Notes: generated by a model not told the origin, from the letters alone. Counted from the first letter of the stretch, positions 1 to 10,055 are shown. The stretch: DNA of 64,000 bases from Paenibacillus sonchi (GCF_016772475.1 NZ_CP068595.1:6386001-6450000); one strand, 5' to 3'. Numbers and translations: made by a program.

Positions 1-892
1 GTTTGTGCTGGGGGTGGGATTCCAGACCCGGATAGTATACTCTTTCTATCGAAGGATGGGCCTCCAGAAATTCAGCGACTGTCTGGGCATTGCTGCAGTG
101 CCTTTCGACCCGCAGGGCCATCGTCTTCATCCCTCTCAGAATCAGAAATGAATCCCAGGCGTTCAGATTCTGCCCCAAATCGCCCATCAGCCTTTTTCGC
201 ATAAAACGGATCACGTCTTTGCTGCCTACGACGAATCCGGCCAGCACATCCCCATGGCCGTTGATATATTTAGTGGCACTATGCACCACAACATCGGCTC
301 CCAGCTCCAAAGGCTTTTGCAGACAAGGGCTCATGAAGGTGTTGTCAACGATAACGGGAAGCTTATGCAGCTTGCAGGCTTGGGTAATTTGCTTGATATC
401 AAGGATCGTCAGCTTCGGGTTGGAGGGTGTTTCGATATAGACAGCTTTCGTATTGGGCTTAATCGCCTGGAGCATTGCGGCAGTATCCGTACAGTCAACA
501 AAGTCGCATTCGATACCGAAACGTGGTGCGAGGGAAGTTAAGAAGTTATAGGTGCCGCCGTACACATCCTTTGTTACCAGGACATGATCTCCATGCTTCA
601 GGAAGCCAAGCAGGGCAATGGAGATGGCGGCCATTCCGCTGGAAACTCCCAACGCGTCTTCACCGCCTTCCAGTGCGGCGATCTTTTTCTCCAGCGTGCG
701 CGAGGTCGGATTCCCGTATCTGCCGTAATACACGCCTTCCGCTTCACCTGCCACCACGGATGCCGCTGTTTCAGCATCAGGAAACGCATAGGCAACCGCA
801 GGGATAACACTTTGGGAAATGGCGCCTGTCAGGGGATCGGGGGACTGGCTCTCATGAATAATCCTTGTGTCCATCTTCCATTCTGCTTGCAT
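1..892 (-). CDS. PLP-dependent transsulfuration enzyme (cystathionine gamma-lyase / methionine gamma-lyase type), 3' end outside window
   Basis: About 297 N-terminal residues are visible; the rest lies beyond the left edge. The sequence is typical of the Cys/Met metabolism PLP family: a YYGRYGNPT segment near residue 56, a VDNTF segment near 182 and the SATKY motif, whose lysine (about 208) would form the Schiff base with PLP. Such enzymes cleave or exchange the sulfur side chain of cystathionine, homocysteine or methionine in the cytoplasm; the exact substrate cannot be fixed from this part. The ATG at 892 follows an AAGGA site, 6 bp after the GntR stop, so the two genes form an operon and the regulator probably controls this enzyme. 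Family call is secure, reaction is inference. Confidence 0.9.
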   Translation of the reverse strand, partial: MQAEWKMDTRIIHESQSPDPLTGAISQSVIPAVAYAFPDAETAASVVAGEAEGVYYGRYGNPTSRTLEKKIAALEGGEDALGVSSGMAAISIALLGFLKHGDHVLVTKDVYGGTYNFLTSLAPRFGIECDFVDCTDTAAMLQAIKPNTKAVYIETPSNPKLTILDIKQITQACKLHKLPVIVDNTFMSPCLQKPLELGADVVVHSATKYINGHGDVLAGFVVGSKDVIRFMRKRLMGDLGQNLNAWDSFLILRGMKTMALRVERHCSNAQTVAEFLEAHPSIERVYYPGLESHPQHK

Positions 893-898
893 TGTGGC

Positions 899-1579
899 TC
901 AGTCCTTTCTGGTTTCGTCCACCGTTTTTAGACGTTTCAGCGCCGTGGACAAGCTGTTCGAGATGTGGTCCTGCATCACTTTTTCCGCGCCTTCTTCATC
1001 CCGCTCAACGATCCTCTGCAGAATCAGGCTATGCTCTTCATAGGCCTGCGAATTCCATTCTCCGTGCAGGGAGACATAGCGGCAATAGCGGAGCGTATGA
1101 TCCCGGAGCTGGCTCAATATTCTTTCAAAAGTATGCAGGCCGCTTATTTCCGATAAATAATCATGAAATTCAAAGCCAAACGGGAGAGCATCCTTATCGG
1201 AGCCTAAATGCAGGGATTGATTCGTTTTTTCCACCATCGCCGTCATATGTTGAATATCTTGCGGAGTGGCGTTTTTGGCGGCATTTTTGGCAATATGCCC
1301 TTCCAGCATGCCGCGGACAAGAAAGATCTCTTCCAGCTCTTCCACAGTAACCGGCGCTACCTTCAGCCTGCCGTTTGGCTGGCGGACTAGAAAATCCTCA
1401 TTCTCCAATCGTTGAATCGCCTCCCGCAAGGGAGTACGGCTGACGCCGAGCAGTGCGGCAAGGTTTTCTTCATGCACGTTCTGGCCTGGTTTCAGTTCAT
1501 TGTCAATGATCTTCTGCTTCAGTTCAAAATAGGTGTTATCCTTGGACAACCTGCGTGTCCGTAACATTGAGCTGCTCAT
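899..1579 (-). CDS. GntR-family (FadR/FCD subfamily) transcriptional regulator
   Basis: The protein has an N-terminal winged helix (SRTPLREAIQRLENEDFL, about residues 45-65 of the chosen frame) followed by an all-helical FCD-type ligand domain with a metal-binding style EFHDYL segment. The open frame extends to 1603, but the in-frame ATG at 1579 has a GAGGAG site 8-9 bases upstream and is preferred. FCD regulators bind small carboxylate or amino-acid-like effectors and usually repress their own operon. It precedes the transsulfuration gene by 6 bp, so sulfur amino-acid metabolism is a likely target. A GntR-like palindrome lies upstream. Confidence 0.88.
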   Translation of the reverse strand: MSSSMLRTRRLSKDNTYFELKQKIIDNELKPGQNVHEENLAALLGVSRTPLREAIQRLENEDFLVRQPNGRLKVAPVTVEELEEIFLVRGMLEGHIAKNAAKNATPQDIQHMTAMVEKTNQSLHLGSDKDALPFGFEFHDYLSEISGLHTFERILSQLRDHTLRYCRYVSLHGEWNSQAYEEHSLILQRIVERDEEGAEKVMQDHISNSLSTALKRLKTVDETRKD

Positions 1580-1646
1580 CGGCGCTTCTCCTCTATATCG
1601 CAATTTCTAACTCCAAGCACTTCATTGTGCATTTGTGTAATTGTAT

Positions 1647-1660
1647 AATTGTATACAATT
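1647..1660. promoter_or_regulatory. Probable GntR operator (perfect 14-bp palindrome)
   Basis: AATTGTATACAATT is a perfect palindrome 68 bp upstream of the GntR start, with half-site repeats (AATTGTAT) continuing on its left. Its core TTGTATACAA fits the TNGTNNNACNA pattern known for FadR-type GntR proteins. Autoregulation is inferred. Confidence 0.6.
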
Positions 1661-2189
1661 ATTGCTGAAGTCCCACCTCTCTCTTTCCTATTTCGTTGCG
1701 GTTTGTAGATTTAGGCTTATAATACCGATTGAAAATCATTTTGTCTATACTTTCATGTCATTTTTCGTCACATTTCGCCATATTTTTTTTAGAAAACGCT
1801 CTTTTAACTCATAACCTCGAAAATAATGTAATATAAAGTAACATTAAAAGCGGGTCGGAATGTATAGCGGCTTATGTTCCGGCTTGCTATTCAGGTACTG
1901 TGCATCCTGCGAAAATAAAGTGCGAAGCATAAAAAGACACTAACGAAGGGTTAGTGTCTTTGGGCGATATTGCCTATTCCTTTTGGGTAGTTTTAAATCT
2001 CTAAATGAGTTCAAGGTCTGGCACGCGTGACATCGAGGTGCATCCGCTGCGCCGGACCACCCTGTGTGTTGGCGAATCCGTTGGCGACAATCAGTTCCCG
2101 GACACCCTCTTTTCATTTTTATTTTTTTCAATTGATGCTCATGGATGACCGTTATGATGTCATTTTTGATCCTGGACGAACGGAAATCA
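1661..2189. other. Intergenic stretch with a terminator and one coding-like fragment
   Basis: No convincing gene was seen. It contains a hairpin terminator at 1931-1961 and, at about 2011-2115 on the minus strand, a GC-richer run of some 33 codons without stop (contains ELIVANGFANTQGG) that ends in TGA and has no start or ribosome site in frame. The latter may be a gene remnant. The rest is AT-rich and featureless to the eye. Confidence 0.4.
1931..1961 (-). terminator. Rho-independent terminator of the panE-like gene
   Basis: The 12-bp stem AAAGACACTAAC / GTTAGTGTCTTT has a 5-base loop. On the minus strand it is followed by a T-run (AAAAA at 1931-1935 on the plus strand). It lies about 230 bp after the stop at 2190. 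Confidence 0.75.
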
Positions 2190-3107
2190 CTAAGCATGTA
2201 TTTCCAGATCGATATCATTTTGATTTAAAAACTTCAATAAGTCGTTATTCAACTGCACCATTTCATTGTTTGCGCTAATCGCATAATCCGGCAACATCAT
2301 ATCCTTAACCATTTTAGTCCGTAGCCATATCATAAAGAAAAAATCCAAAATCAAATTAGGGAATTTTAGCACAATTTTAAGTGCAGATGGATTAATAGCA
2401 ATGCCGGCTTTTTGGATTGCCTTTAAATACGTTTTTAAAGTGATTGTTATTTTATGTGCCTTTTTTCTGGTTTTAGCTTTTTTTTCATCAATGATCTTAT
2501 CTTCAGAATGTAAAACACTAATCATAGCAATGTCAGATACTGAATGTGTGATTAGATAAGCTTTCATATCCTGATTAATTGCGTAGGGAAGTTTTGCTGT
2601 TTTAAATAATTTTGCGAGGTTTTCTGTACGTTCTGTCACTAAACCACTAATTTCTCCAAACATAGTAGCCACTAGAACTTTTGGTGGAAACCGGGCATAC
2701 AAAATTCCATCTTTAATCTGTCCGCCGGCGCCAGGGAAAGCTGGTAAAAGTCTATCTCCAACAATATCCAGCCACGAAGAAAATCCATTTGAATTGCTAA
2801 TCATCGTAACAATATTTTTGCTTTGATTGTCTTTTAATGCTAACAACGCTGATTCGGATCGATCGTAACGAACTGTAATGAAAATAAAATCATATACATC
2901 ATCATTTTCAAGCGTATCAATGACATTTACTTTTATAGATTTAACCGCACCTTTTTCATTATATTGCAGGCCATTTTCTTTCAATGTTGTAAATCTATTA
3001 GAACGCGCAAACAGAGTGACGTCAATCCCTGCTTCAATGAATTTGATTGCGTATGCGCTGCCTATAACACCTGCACCAAAAATTAAAACTCTATATTTTG
3101 CTGACAT
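2190..3107 (-). CDS. Ketopantoate reductase (ApbA/PanE) family protein
   Basis: About 305 residues. The N-terminus LIFGAGVIGSAYAIKFIEAG is a Rossmann NAD(P)-binding turn (GxGxxG), followed by the typical VTLFARSNR segment. True PanE makes pantoate for coenzyme A, but many paralogues of this family beside TetR genes are not biosynthetic; the usual catalytic lysine/asparagine pattern cannot be verified by eye, so a generic oxidoreductase is the safe call. The ATG at 3107 is chosen because it follows a GGGGGG site; the open frame begins 8 codons earlier. It is divergent from a TetR gene with a palindrome between them, suggesting TetR control. The gene is clearly more AT-rich than its neighbours, which may indicate transfer. 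Confidence 0.8.
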   Translation of the reverse strand: MSAKYRVLIFGAGVIGSAYAIKFIEAGIDVTLFARSNRFTTLKENGLQYNEKGAVKSIKVNVIDTLENDDVYDFIFITVRYDRSESALLALKDNQSKNIVTMISNSNGFSSWLDIVGDRLLPAFPGAGGQIKDGILYARFPPKVLVATMFGEISGLVTERTENLAKLFKTAKLPYAINQDMKAYLITHSVSDIAMISVLHSEDKIIDEKKAKTRKKAHKITITLKTYLKAIQKAGIAINPSALKIVLKFPNLILDFFFMIWLRTKMVKDMMLPDYAISANNEMVQLNNDLLKFLNQNDIDLEIHA

Positions 3108-3148
3108 AAAACCCCCCCTATTTTTCAACATTTTCTTTTAATCATCAG

Positions 3149-3165
3149 ACAACATGTTGTATAAT
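3149..3165. promoter_or_regulatory. Palindrome plus -10 box in the panE-like/tetR intergenic region
   Basis: ACAACATGTTGT (3149-3160) is a perfect 12-bp palindrome that abuts TATAAT (3160-3165). It is framed by ATCATC (3141-3146) and GATGAT (3169-3174). Position between divergent genes suggests a TetR operator; this is inferred. Confidence 0.5.
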
Positions 3166-3252
3166 GCGATGATAGATCTTTATTATTCCTTTATCAACCA
3201 TCAGTTTTTTATTATTTGTCGGATGATATTCTTGTTCGAATAGGAGGATAAA

Positions 3253-3801
3253 ATGAAAAAACAGCCCGAAACAACGGAGAAAACAAAACAAATGTTTATA
3301 GATGTTTTTTGTGAGTTATACAGCCAAAAGCCGATTGAAAAAATCTCCATTCAAGAGCTTGCGAATAAGTCAGGATATAACCGCAGTACATTTTATCAAT
3401 ACTTTTCTGATATTTACGAACTGTTAGACTTTGTTGAAAATAATTTATTGAACTACATAAAAGAAGAATTGGCGAAAAAAGAGTTATCTATGCACACGGT
3501 CCAAAATGCGCTCCATTGTTTGGACAAAAGGGAGTATCTTTCGATTCTCAATGCCCTCCTGGGCGATTACGGAAGCACTCGTTTTTTAGAACGCTTAAAA
3601 AGAGAAATCACCTTGGGTAGATTGGATTTTAATTTTCCGCAAAACCATTCCATCACGCCGTACTTGATTGAGTTTTACCTCTCCACATCCCTTTCTTTAT
3701 TTCGTCTTTGGCTCCGGCGAGAAAAGGATTTATCGTCAGCAGAATTTTTCAAGTTAGTGGACAACCTGTATACAAAGGGCGTTACGCCCTATTCTAAATA
3801 A
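3253..3801 (+). CDS. TetR/AcrR-family transcriptional regulator
   Basis: 182 residues. The N-terminal DNA-binding domain shows KISIQELANKSGYNRSTFYQYFSDIYEL (about residues 29-56), the classic TetR helix-turn-helix with the YxYF tail. The C-terminal half is helical and ligand-specific. The start follows an AGGAGG site at ideal spacing. It is divergent from the panE-like reductase and shares its low GC content, so both probably form a regulator-target pair that responds to a small molecule. The ligand is unknown. Confidence 0.9.
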   Translation: MKKQPETTEKTKQMFIDVFCELYSQKPIEKISIQELANKSGYNRSTFYQYFSDIYELLDFVENNLLNYIKEELAKKELSMHTVQNALHCLDKREYLSILNALLGDYGSTRFLERLKREITLGRLDFNFPQNHSITPYLIEFYLSTSLSLFRLWLRREKDLSSAEFFKLVDNLYTKGVTPYSK

Positions 3802-3861
3802 TAAATTTACCATTCAAACCCAATCATTGTAGTACAACAAAAAAAGCTCGCATAAGCCAGT

Positions 3862-4782
3862 TTACACATTGTGACCTACCCTGATGACTACACTGCCCTT
3901 CTTATGCCCTTGTTCCACATACCGGTGAGCTTCAGCCAGTTGTTCTAACGGATAGTACCGGTCGATCACCGATTTAATGTTCCCCGTCTCCATCAGTTCT
4001 GTGAGAAGCTGCAGATCCTGGATGCGTACCTTGGCCATTCCCTGCCCATCTACGGTGACGTATGATCCGTTTGGCTTCAGCGCTTTTTTGCAGCCGGATT
4101 TGGGGAGTTTGCCAACGGCATCGAAGATGATGTCATACTGCTGACCTCTTTGGGTACAATCTTCAGCCGTGTAGTCAATTACCTGAGAGGCACCCAGCGA
4201 TTTCACCCATTCCAGATTTGCTGTGCTGCATACCCCGTCAACTTCTGCCCCAAAGTGCCTTGCAAGCTGCAGCGCGAATGTCCCTACTGTGCCTGATGCT
4301 CCATAGATCAGAACCTTTTGTCCCTTTTGGATGTTCGCTTTTCTGAGAAAATAGAGTGCCGTGGTTCCCCCAAAAAGCGTTGAGGCAGCTTCCTCAAAGG
4401 TCGTATTGGCCGGTTTGATGCTCACCATTGCGTCTTCAGACAGACAGGCATACTCAGCGTGTCCGCCAAAGCGCATCCCCGTTAAGGCATAAACCGGGTC
4501 GCCTGGCTTGAAGCGCGTGACTTCACTGCCTACGGCTACAACTTCACCGGCTAATTCCACACCCAGAACAGGTTTCCTGGGTTTGCTGAGACCTAAAACA
4601 AGACGCATTGGCAGCCATAGCAGGACAGGACTCTTAAACGTCCGTACTCTAATATCCCCTGCGGTTACAGTTGACGCATGAACCTTGATCAGCAGATCTT
4701 TGCGCTTCGGGACGGGTTTTTCCATCTCTATGAGGTGCAGATTTTCCGGTGAACCGTATTTTGAGCATACCATGGCTTTCAT
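3862..4782 (-). CDS. NAD(P)H quinone oxidoreductase-like medium-chain dehydrogenase (zinc-independent MDR)
   Basis: 306 residues. An N-terminal GroES-like fold (GVELAGEVVAVGSEVTRFKPGD) is followed by a Rossmann domain with IYGASGTVGTFALQLARHFGA, the nucleotide-binding signature of quinone oxidoreductases. The cysteine ligands of zinc alcohol dehydrogenases are absent, which supports a zinc-free reductase of quinones or enones. The start has a GGGAGG site. It stands alone: the next gene upstream is divergent TetR and the next downstream is the MalT-like gene, with no obvious shared promoter. Confidence 0.85.
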   Translation of the reverse strand: MKAMVCSKYGSPENLHLIEMEKPVPKRKDLLIKVHASTVTAGDIRVRTFKSPVLLWLPMRLVLGLSKPRKPVLGVELAGEVVAVGSEVTRFKPGDPVYALTGMRFGGHAEYACLSEDAMVSIKPANTTFEEAASTLFGGTTALYFLRKANIQKGQKVLIYGASGTVGTFALQLARHFGAEVDGVCSTANLEWVKSLGASQVIDYTAEDCTQRGQQYDIIFDAVGKLPKSGCKKALKPNGSYVTVDGQGMAKVRIQDLQLLTELMETGNIKSVIDRYYPLEQLAEAHRYVEQGHKKGSVVIRVGHNV

Positions 4783-4893
4783 GAGTTTCCTCCCGGATGT
4801 CGATTTTCAATAAGTATAGCTTCAGCGGGGAAAGTCATGTAGATACTAAAGTATGGTTTTAGTTAAAAAGCTGCGGATTAGCAATTGCGGACT

Positions 4894-7574
4894 TTACAAT
4901 AAACCCAGCATACGTGCCCGCGCTATCGCCTCCGTGCGCCGCGAAACCTGAAGTTTGTCAAAGATATTGCGGTTATAGCCCTTAACGGTACTGAGTGCAA
5001 GAAACATCCGGTCCCCAATTTCGCGGTTCGAGAGGCCTTGGGCAATGAGCTGCAGTATTTCGAGCTCCCGCCTGCTCAGTTTTTCGAAAAGGGGCTGATC
5101 TGGCCGGACCTGATGCCGGGAGGCCCCCGTTTGGCTGGAGGGTGGTGTCTCCGGTGTCTCCGCTGCAAATGCAGCCAGCAGCTTCCTCCGGTAGTCCAGC
5201 ATTTCCCCAGGAACCTCTGACCCGCGCAGCAGCCTTTCGGCTTCCGGCCCCTCATCGACAAAGCTCCGGATACATCCGCCCGGCTCAGCAATCCTCATAG
5301 CATCGGCCAGTGTATGCGCCGCCCCGGATTTATCTCCACACTTATAAAGTGCAGCCGCATAGAGAATCATGCCCTTCAGCCGTTCGTCTTGGCGGCCCTT
5401 GACCGCCGTTTGCCTAAGCACCGGCTCCAGCACCGCCAATGCGGCAGCAGTGTCTCCGAGAGCCAGATTTACCTTGGCCTGGCTAAGGGGAAGCCCGTGT
5501 TGCTCCGCGAGGATAGCGGCCGCCTCCAGATTCCCTTGATGAAGCATTACCGGCACCTGCACAGCCGCAATATGGGGAATCTGTGTCCAGTATTGACGCT
5601 GGCGGGCGGAATCGTCCGCTTGCTCCAGAATCGCGGCCGCTTCGCTCACCGCTCCCCGCGCAAGCTTCAGCTTTGCGAGCAATACTTTTCCTGCAACCCC
5701 CCGGTCACTGTCTTCAAATTGCCCGGCAAGCAGAATGCTCTGTTGACCATGCATCATAGCCGTGTCCCATTCGTTCCATTCATAATAGATCCGCGCTAAT
5801 CCCAGGTGCGCTTCGCAAGCGACCGGGAGCGGCGGATCACCTGCCCATTCCAGCACCTGCAGATAGCTCCCAGCCGCAGCCGGTAACCGGTTCTCGGCTT
5901 CCTGTATATTTCCCTGGCCAAGAGTCGCCATAATCGTGATCATGACATGTCCAATCCTTTTGCTGACCGACAAGGCTTCGTTATAAGCTGCACCGGCCAA
6001 GCCGCGCTCTCCTTGGAGCTGATAAGCATACCCCAGCGTCCATGCAGCCGCTGCGCGGACCGGCAGATTGTCAGGGTGCAGATATTCCAAGGCGCGGCGC
6101 GACTCAGCAGCAATGGGACCAGCCTGATGTTTGCTGACGGCGAGCGTAGCACGTATGGAGGCAATATGTCCTATAAGATCACGGGTTTTCTCGTCCAGCA
6201 CGGCACCGTGCAGCGCTTGTTCGGCGGCTTGCAGCTTCTGTTCAACACTGGATAGCCGCCCCGTCATCAGGAGTGCGGAGGCATACATCACCCACAATGA
6301 AGGAATCGCAGCCAGTTCTTCCCCGGCAAGGATTGCAGCCAATTCAGTACAGGAGTTACTGCTCCGCGAAAAAGCAGCGGCATCCCCTCACCTTCTATCA
6401 ACCGGGCGGCGCGTCTGGTATCTCCGGCAGCGGCTGCATGATGAAACGCTTCAAGTTCAAAACCGTTGTCCTCATACCACTGACTGGCCCGGAGATGTAA
6501 TTCAGAAACGGTTTTTACCTCTCCCCCTTCTGACGGGTAGAGACCGTGATACAGCCGCTCCCGCAGCAAATCCGCGAAGAGATGGTGATAGCGGTACCAG
6601 CGTCTTTCATTGTCCAAAGGGATGAGGAACAGATTCGCATGTTCAAGATACTCTAAGGTCCGTTGTCCGGTAGAACGGGGTGCTCCTTCGGAGTCATTAC
6701 CAAGAACAGCATCACACAGCGGGCCGCACATTTTGTCCAGAACCGATGTGAACTGCAAAAAAGCCTGAATGCTTGCGGGCTGCTGCTGCAGCACTTCTTC
6801 GATCAGATAATCCAGGACAAACTTATGGCTGCCGGTGAACGAATGGATGAAGCTGGTGGTGTCTTTGCGCCCCTGCATGGAGAGAGCGGCCAATTGCAGG
6901 CCGGCAATCCAGCCTTCGGTGCGGGATTCAAGGAGCATGACATCTTCAGCGGAAAGCGTGAGACCCATCACCCCGCCCAGAAATTCAGCAGCTTCGGAGG
7001 CGTTGAACCGCAGGTCTGCAGCGCGCAGCTCAGTCAATTGATGCCGAACCCGGAGTCTTGGCAAAGGCAGCGCCGGGTCTTCGCGTGTGGCGATGACCAG
7101 ATGCATCTGCGGCGGCAGATGTTCAAGCAGAAAAGCAACGGCTTGGTTAACGGGTTCGGCATGAATCACATGGTAATCATCAAGTACAAGTACGGAAGGA
7201 TCAGTTACAGAGGCAATTTCATTCAGGAGTGCCGTCAACAGTGATTCGACTGGCGGTGGTTGCGGGGATTGAAGCACAGCAAATACCCCCTCCCCGATGT
7301 TCACCCCGATTGACCGGCAAGCGGCGAACAGATACGTGAGAAAACGTGCAGGATCATTGTCTCCCGCATCCAGCGACAGCCAAGCGGCTCTGCGTCCGCA
7401 GACAGCGAGCCATTCACTGGCGAGTGTAGTTTTACCATAACCGGCAGCGGCCGAGAGGATAGTCAGCTTGCCTTGCAGGCTCCCGTTAAGCCGCTCCAGC
7501 AGACGCGGGCGGACAACGGATTTTAACCTGGCCGGGGGGATAAACAGTTTGGCAGATACGATGGTTATTGTCAT
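4894..7574 (-). pseudogene. MalT-like LuxR-family ATP-dependent activator, split by a one-base frameshift
   Basis: Two overlapping frames (6288-7574 and 4894-6342) join into one protein of about 893 residues, close to the size of MalT. The N-terminal part has a P-loop (GYGKTTLASEW) and a Walker B strand (VLVLDDYH). The middle is a TPR-like helical superhelix (tandem 40-residue repeats rich in Ala/Leu). The C-terminus is a LuxR helix-turn-helix (LSRRELEILQLIAQGLSNRE). The reading frame breaks at the GGGG run read on the minus strand (CCCC at 6321-6324): one more G would give LPGEELAAIPSLW and restore the frame. Either a pseudogene or a sequence error. The ATG at 7574 is probably leaderless (see promoter). 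Confidence 0.85.
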
Positions 7575-7580
7575 AGCTAG

Positions 7581-7610
7581 ATTATAATAATTGCCTTCCT
7601 ACAGCGTCAA
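7581..7610 (-). promoter_or_regulatory. Promoter of the MalT-like gene giving a leaderless transcript
   Basis: TTGACG (-35, 7605-7610) and TATAAT (-10, 7581-7586) are 18 bp apart on the minus strand. The predicted start site falls on the A of the ATG at 7574, and no ribosome site precedes that ATG. Confidence 0.65.
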
Positions 7611-7742
7611 CAAAGCAGCTTTCATTTGAGGCGTTATTCCTGCATGATCTGCATCAGCGGATAATTGAAGGGGAGGCCGATTTTCACAAGGAGGAATATT
7701 TCTATTTTTTCCGGGTTCTCGGATTCTGCCGTTGCTTCAAGT

Positions 7743-9791
7743 TTATTTAATCTTGAATTGCTCAAGCAAGTTCTGCAGTTCCTGAACCATGGAACTTAAT
7801 GATTTAGCGGAGAATGAAACCTCCTCCATGGAAGCCTGCTGTTGTTCACTGGCTGCAGCAACATTTTGGGTGGCATCTGACGCTTCTCCAGAAATGCGGG
7901 CAAGCTCATCCATAGTAGCGCTTATTTGCTGGGAGCCGGCAGACATTTGCTCGGAAACTGCAGAGACCTCCTGAATTTGGTTAACAATTTGTTGAATTTC
8001 CAGTACAATTCCGTTGAATGCTTTTCCTGCGTGTTCCACGAGCACAGTGCTGGAATGAACCGCTTTCGTTCCGATTTCAACCGATTGTACCGCAGCTTGC
8101 GTCTCCCCTTGCATTTCTTCAATAATCTCTCGAACCTTCCCAGCAGAATCTTTGGTTTGTTCGGATAGCTTACGAATTTCCGCAGCAACTACAGCAAATC
8201 CCTTGCCATGCTCGCCAGCGCGCGCTGCTTCAATCCCGGCATTCAAGGACAGCAGATTGGTTTGTGTACTTATCCCGCTTATCACATTGATTATATTGCC
8301 TATATCTATGGAACGCTCTCTGAGCTGCTCCATATGCGAAGCCGTGACTGAGACAGAATGATTGGCTTCGTTCATATCATGGACTGCCTGCTGAATGATC
8401 TTATTCCCCTGCTCCGCCTGCTGTGAGGTGTTTTGTGAAGCGTCATGCAGAACGGACGAAGACTCAGAAATCCGTTGGATGCCCATTGCCAGTTCCTCAA
8501 GAGACCTAGCGCTTTCTTGTGTTCCCGCAAGCTGCGTCTCGGCACCGGCAGCCACTGCTTGAATCGTATTGGCAATATCCTCAGCCACTACACTTGTCTG
8601 GTCTGCACTCGCCATCAACTCTTCCGCTGTAGAGGCAACGTGCAAGGAATGTTCGGTGACTTTACCCATCATTTTATTCAGAAGGTCGCTTGTATAATTC
8701 AAATTTTCTGCCATCTTACCAAATTCATCTTTCGTTTTTACCTCAATGGAATATGTGAAATCCCCTTGAGCCAAATGCTCGGCCATAGAATTTACACGAT
8801 TCGTATGAGCGGTCAAGTTACGAGTGTAGAGTAGAATAACCACTACAATCAGGACCATGCCAATGATTAGAAAGATCAGAGTCTGCAACAACAATGAATT
8901 CACTTTTTCTTTAAGCTCTTGATCCGGCAAAGCTAGAGCAACGATCCAGTCTGTCTGCTCCAGCTTTGTGAAATAGACATGAACGAGTCCTTCTGAAGAG
9001 GTATAGGTTGCAGCGCCCTTTCCATCTTGCAAAATAGTTTTCGCTAAAGCGGATACGACTGGGTCCTGCTCGTCCTGAAGTTTTACCCTCATGATTTTAT
9101 CTGTCTCAGGTCCGGCTAAATAAGTACCGTCTTTATCAAGCATAAACGCCCATCCACTGTCACCTACAAGTGTCTCTGAGATGATATTTTGCACTGTATC
9201 CAAATTTATGTCTCCAGTTGCTACTGCAACGAACCGTTCTTGATCATCATATACAGGAACTGACGCCGTAACCATGGTTGACTTCGTTTTTTCATCATAG
9301 AAAGGGGCAGTATATTGTATTTGTTTTTGATTGGTTGCAATTTTATACCATGCTTGTGCTGGATAATTGTAGCTGGGGTCACTATAGTCATGTGTAATGG
9401 TTAATTGATTCTGATCGCGAAAGGCATAGGAAGAAACAAACTTTGTATCAGCCTTATATAAATTAGGCTCAAAATAAATGCCTACACCGAAGGTATCTTT
9501 GTTGATTTCCAGTGAGTTCTTGAGAGTCGCATCATAATCCTTCAGGCTCAGCTTGCTGTAATGACCTTGAATGGATTTTGCTATTGTTTCCGGCACTCTA
9601 CCGTGAGAGGTTATCCGATTCTGAATGCTTTGACTGGTATTTGCCAGTTGCTCCTCCATGCTGTTCTCCGTCTGATCAAGCAATAAACTATGGGATTTAA
9701 AGATTACTGCAGAAGATACTCCAATAACAATTACAAGTAAAAGCGGCATAATGAGAAGTAGTGTTTTTGCTTTAATGCTTCTTAGTTGCAT
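7743..9791 (-). CDS. Methyl-accepting chemotaxis receptor (Cache-HAMP-MCP)
   Basis: 682 residues. A first membrane helix (about 10-30) is followed by an extracellular dCache-like sensor domain (about 40-290, with YFEPNLY and the SSEGLVHVYFTKL segment near the membrane). A second helix (about 300-322), a HAMP linker and a long cytoplasmic coiled coil follow. The signalling hairpin tip (TQTNLLSLNAGIEAARAGE) is clear. Such receptors bind a small solute outside and control CheA. No che genes are nearby, so it is an orphan receptor feeding a distant array. Ligand unknown. A TTG/ATG choice is not needed because ATG 9791 gives a complete signal anchor. Confidence 0.95.
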   Translation of the reverse strand: MQLRSIKAKTLLLIMPLLLVIVIGVSSAVIFKSHSLLLDQTENSMEEQLANTSQSIQNRITSHGRVPETIAKSIQGHYSKLSLKDYDATLKNSLEINKDTFGVGIYFEPNLYKADTKFVSSYAFRDQNQLTITHDYSDPSYNYPAQAWYKIATNQKQIQYTAPFYDEKTKSTMVTASVPVYDDQERFVAVATGDINLDTVQNIISETLVGDSGWAFMLDKDGTYLAGPETDKIMRVKLQDEQDPVVSALAKTILQDGKGAATYTSSEGLVHVYFTKLEQTDWIVALALPDQELKEKVNSLLLQTLIFLIIGMVLIVVVILLYTRNLTAHTNRVNSMAEHLAQGDFTYSIEVKTKDEFGKMAENLNYTSDLLNKMMGKVTEHSLHVASTAEELMASADQTSVVAEDIANTIQAVAAGAETQLAGTQESARSLEELAMGIQRISESSSVLHDASQNTSQQAEQGNKIIQQAVHDMNEANHSVSVTASHMEQLRERSIDIGNIINVISGISTQTNLLSLNAGIEAARAGEHGKGFAVVAAEIRKLSEQTKDSAGKVREIIEEMQGETQAAVQSVEIGTKAVHSSTVLVEHAGKAFNGIVLEIQQIVNQIQEVSAVSEQMSAGSQQISATMDELARISGEASDATQNVAAASEQQQASMEEVSFSAKSLSSMVQELQNLLEQFKIK

Positions 9792-9942
9792 CTATTACGG
9801 CCTCATTTCCTGATGATAGTTAACTAACCTATGTAATACATCGACATTGTCCGACATGTTTTTTAGAGGTACTTTTTAACATTTCCTTCAACCTTCCCAT
9901 TCAGCTTACGACTAAAGTTATGAGTGTCCTCGGTTGATACAT

Positions 9943-9977
9943 AAAAAAACCGGAGCAGCTATAGAAAACTCCCCCGG
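9943..9977 (-). terminator. Probable terminator of the blaI/blaR1-like operon
   Basis: On the minus strand a GC-rich imperfect stem (CCGGGGGAG / CTGCTCCGG) is followed by seven T residues, about 80 bp after the stop at 10056. Confidence 0.5.
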
Positions 9978-10055
9978 CAATGATCTGTATATTCAAGAAA
10001 CAGTGCTTACCTTATGTTATGCGCCAATCCCTTCGGCAAGCTGTTGGAGGCTGCC

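Noticed and set aside
1940..2218. 92-codon minus-strand ORF
   Set aside because: It overlaps the panE-like gene end and the terminator stem, has no ribosome site and a composition unlike a protein.
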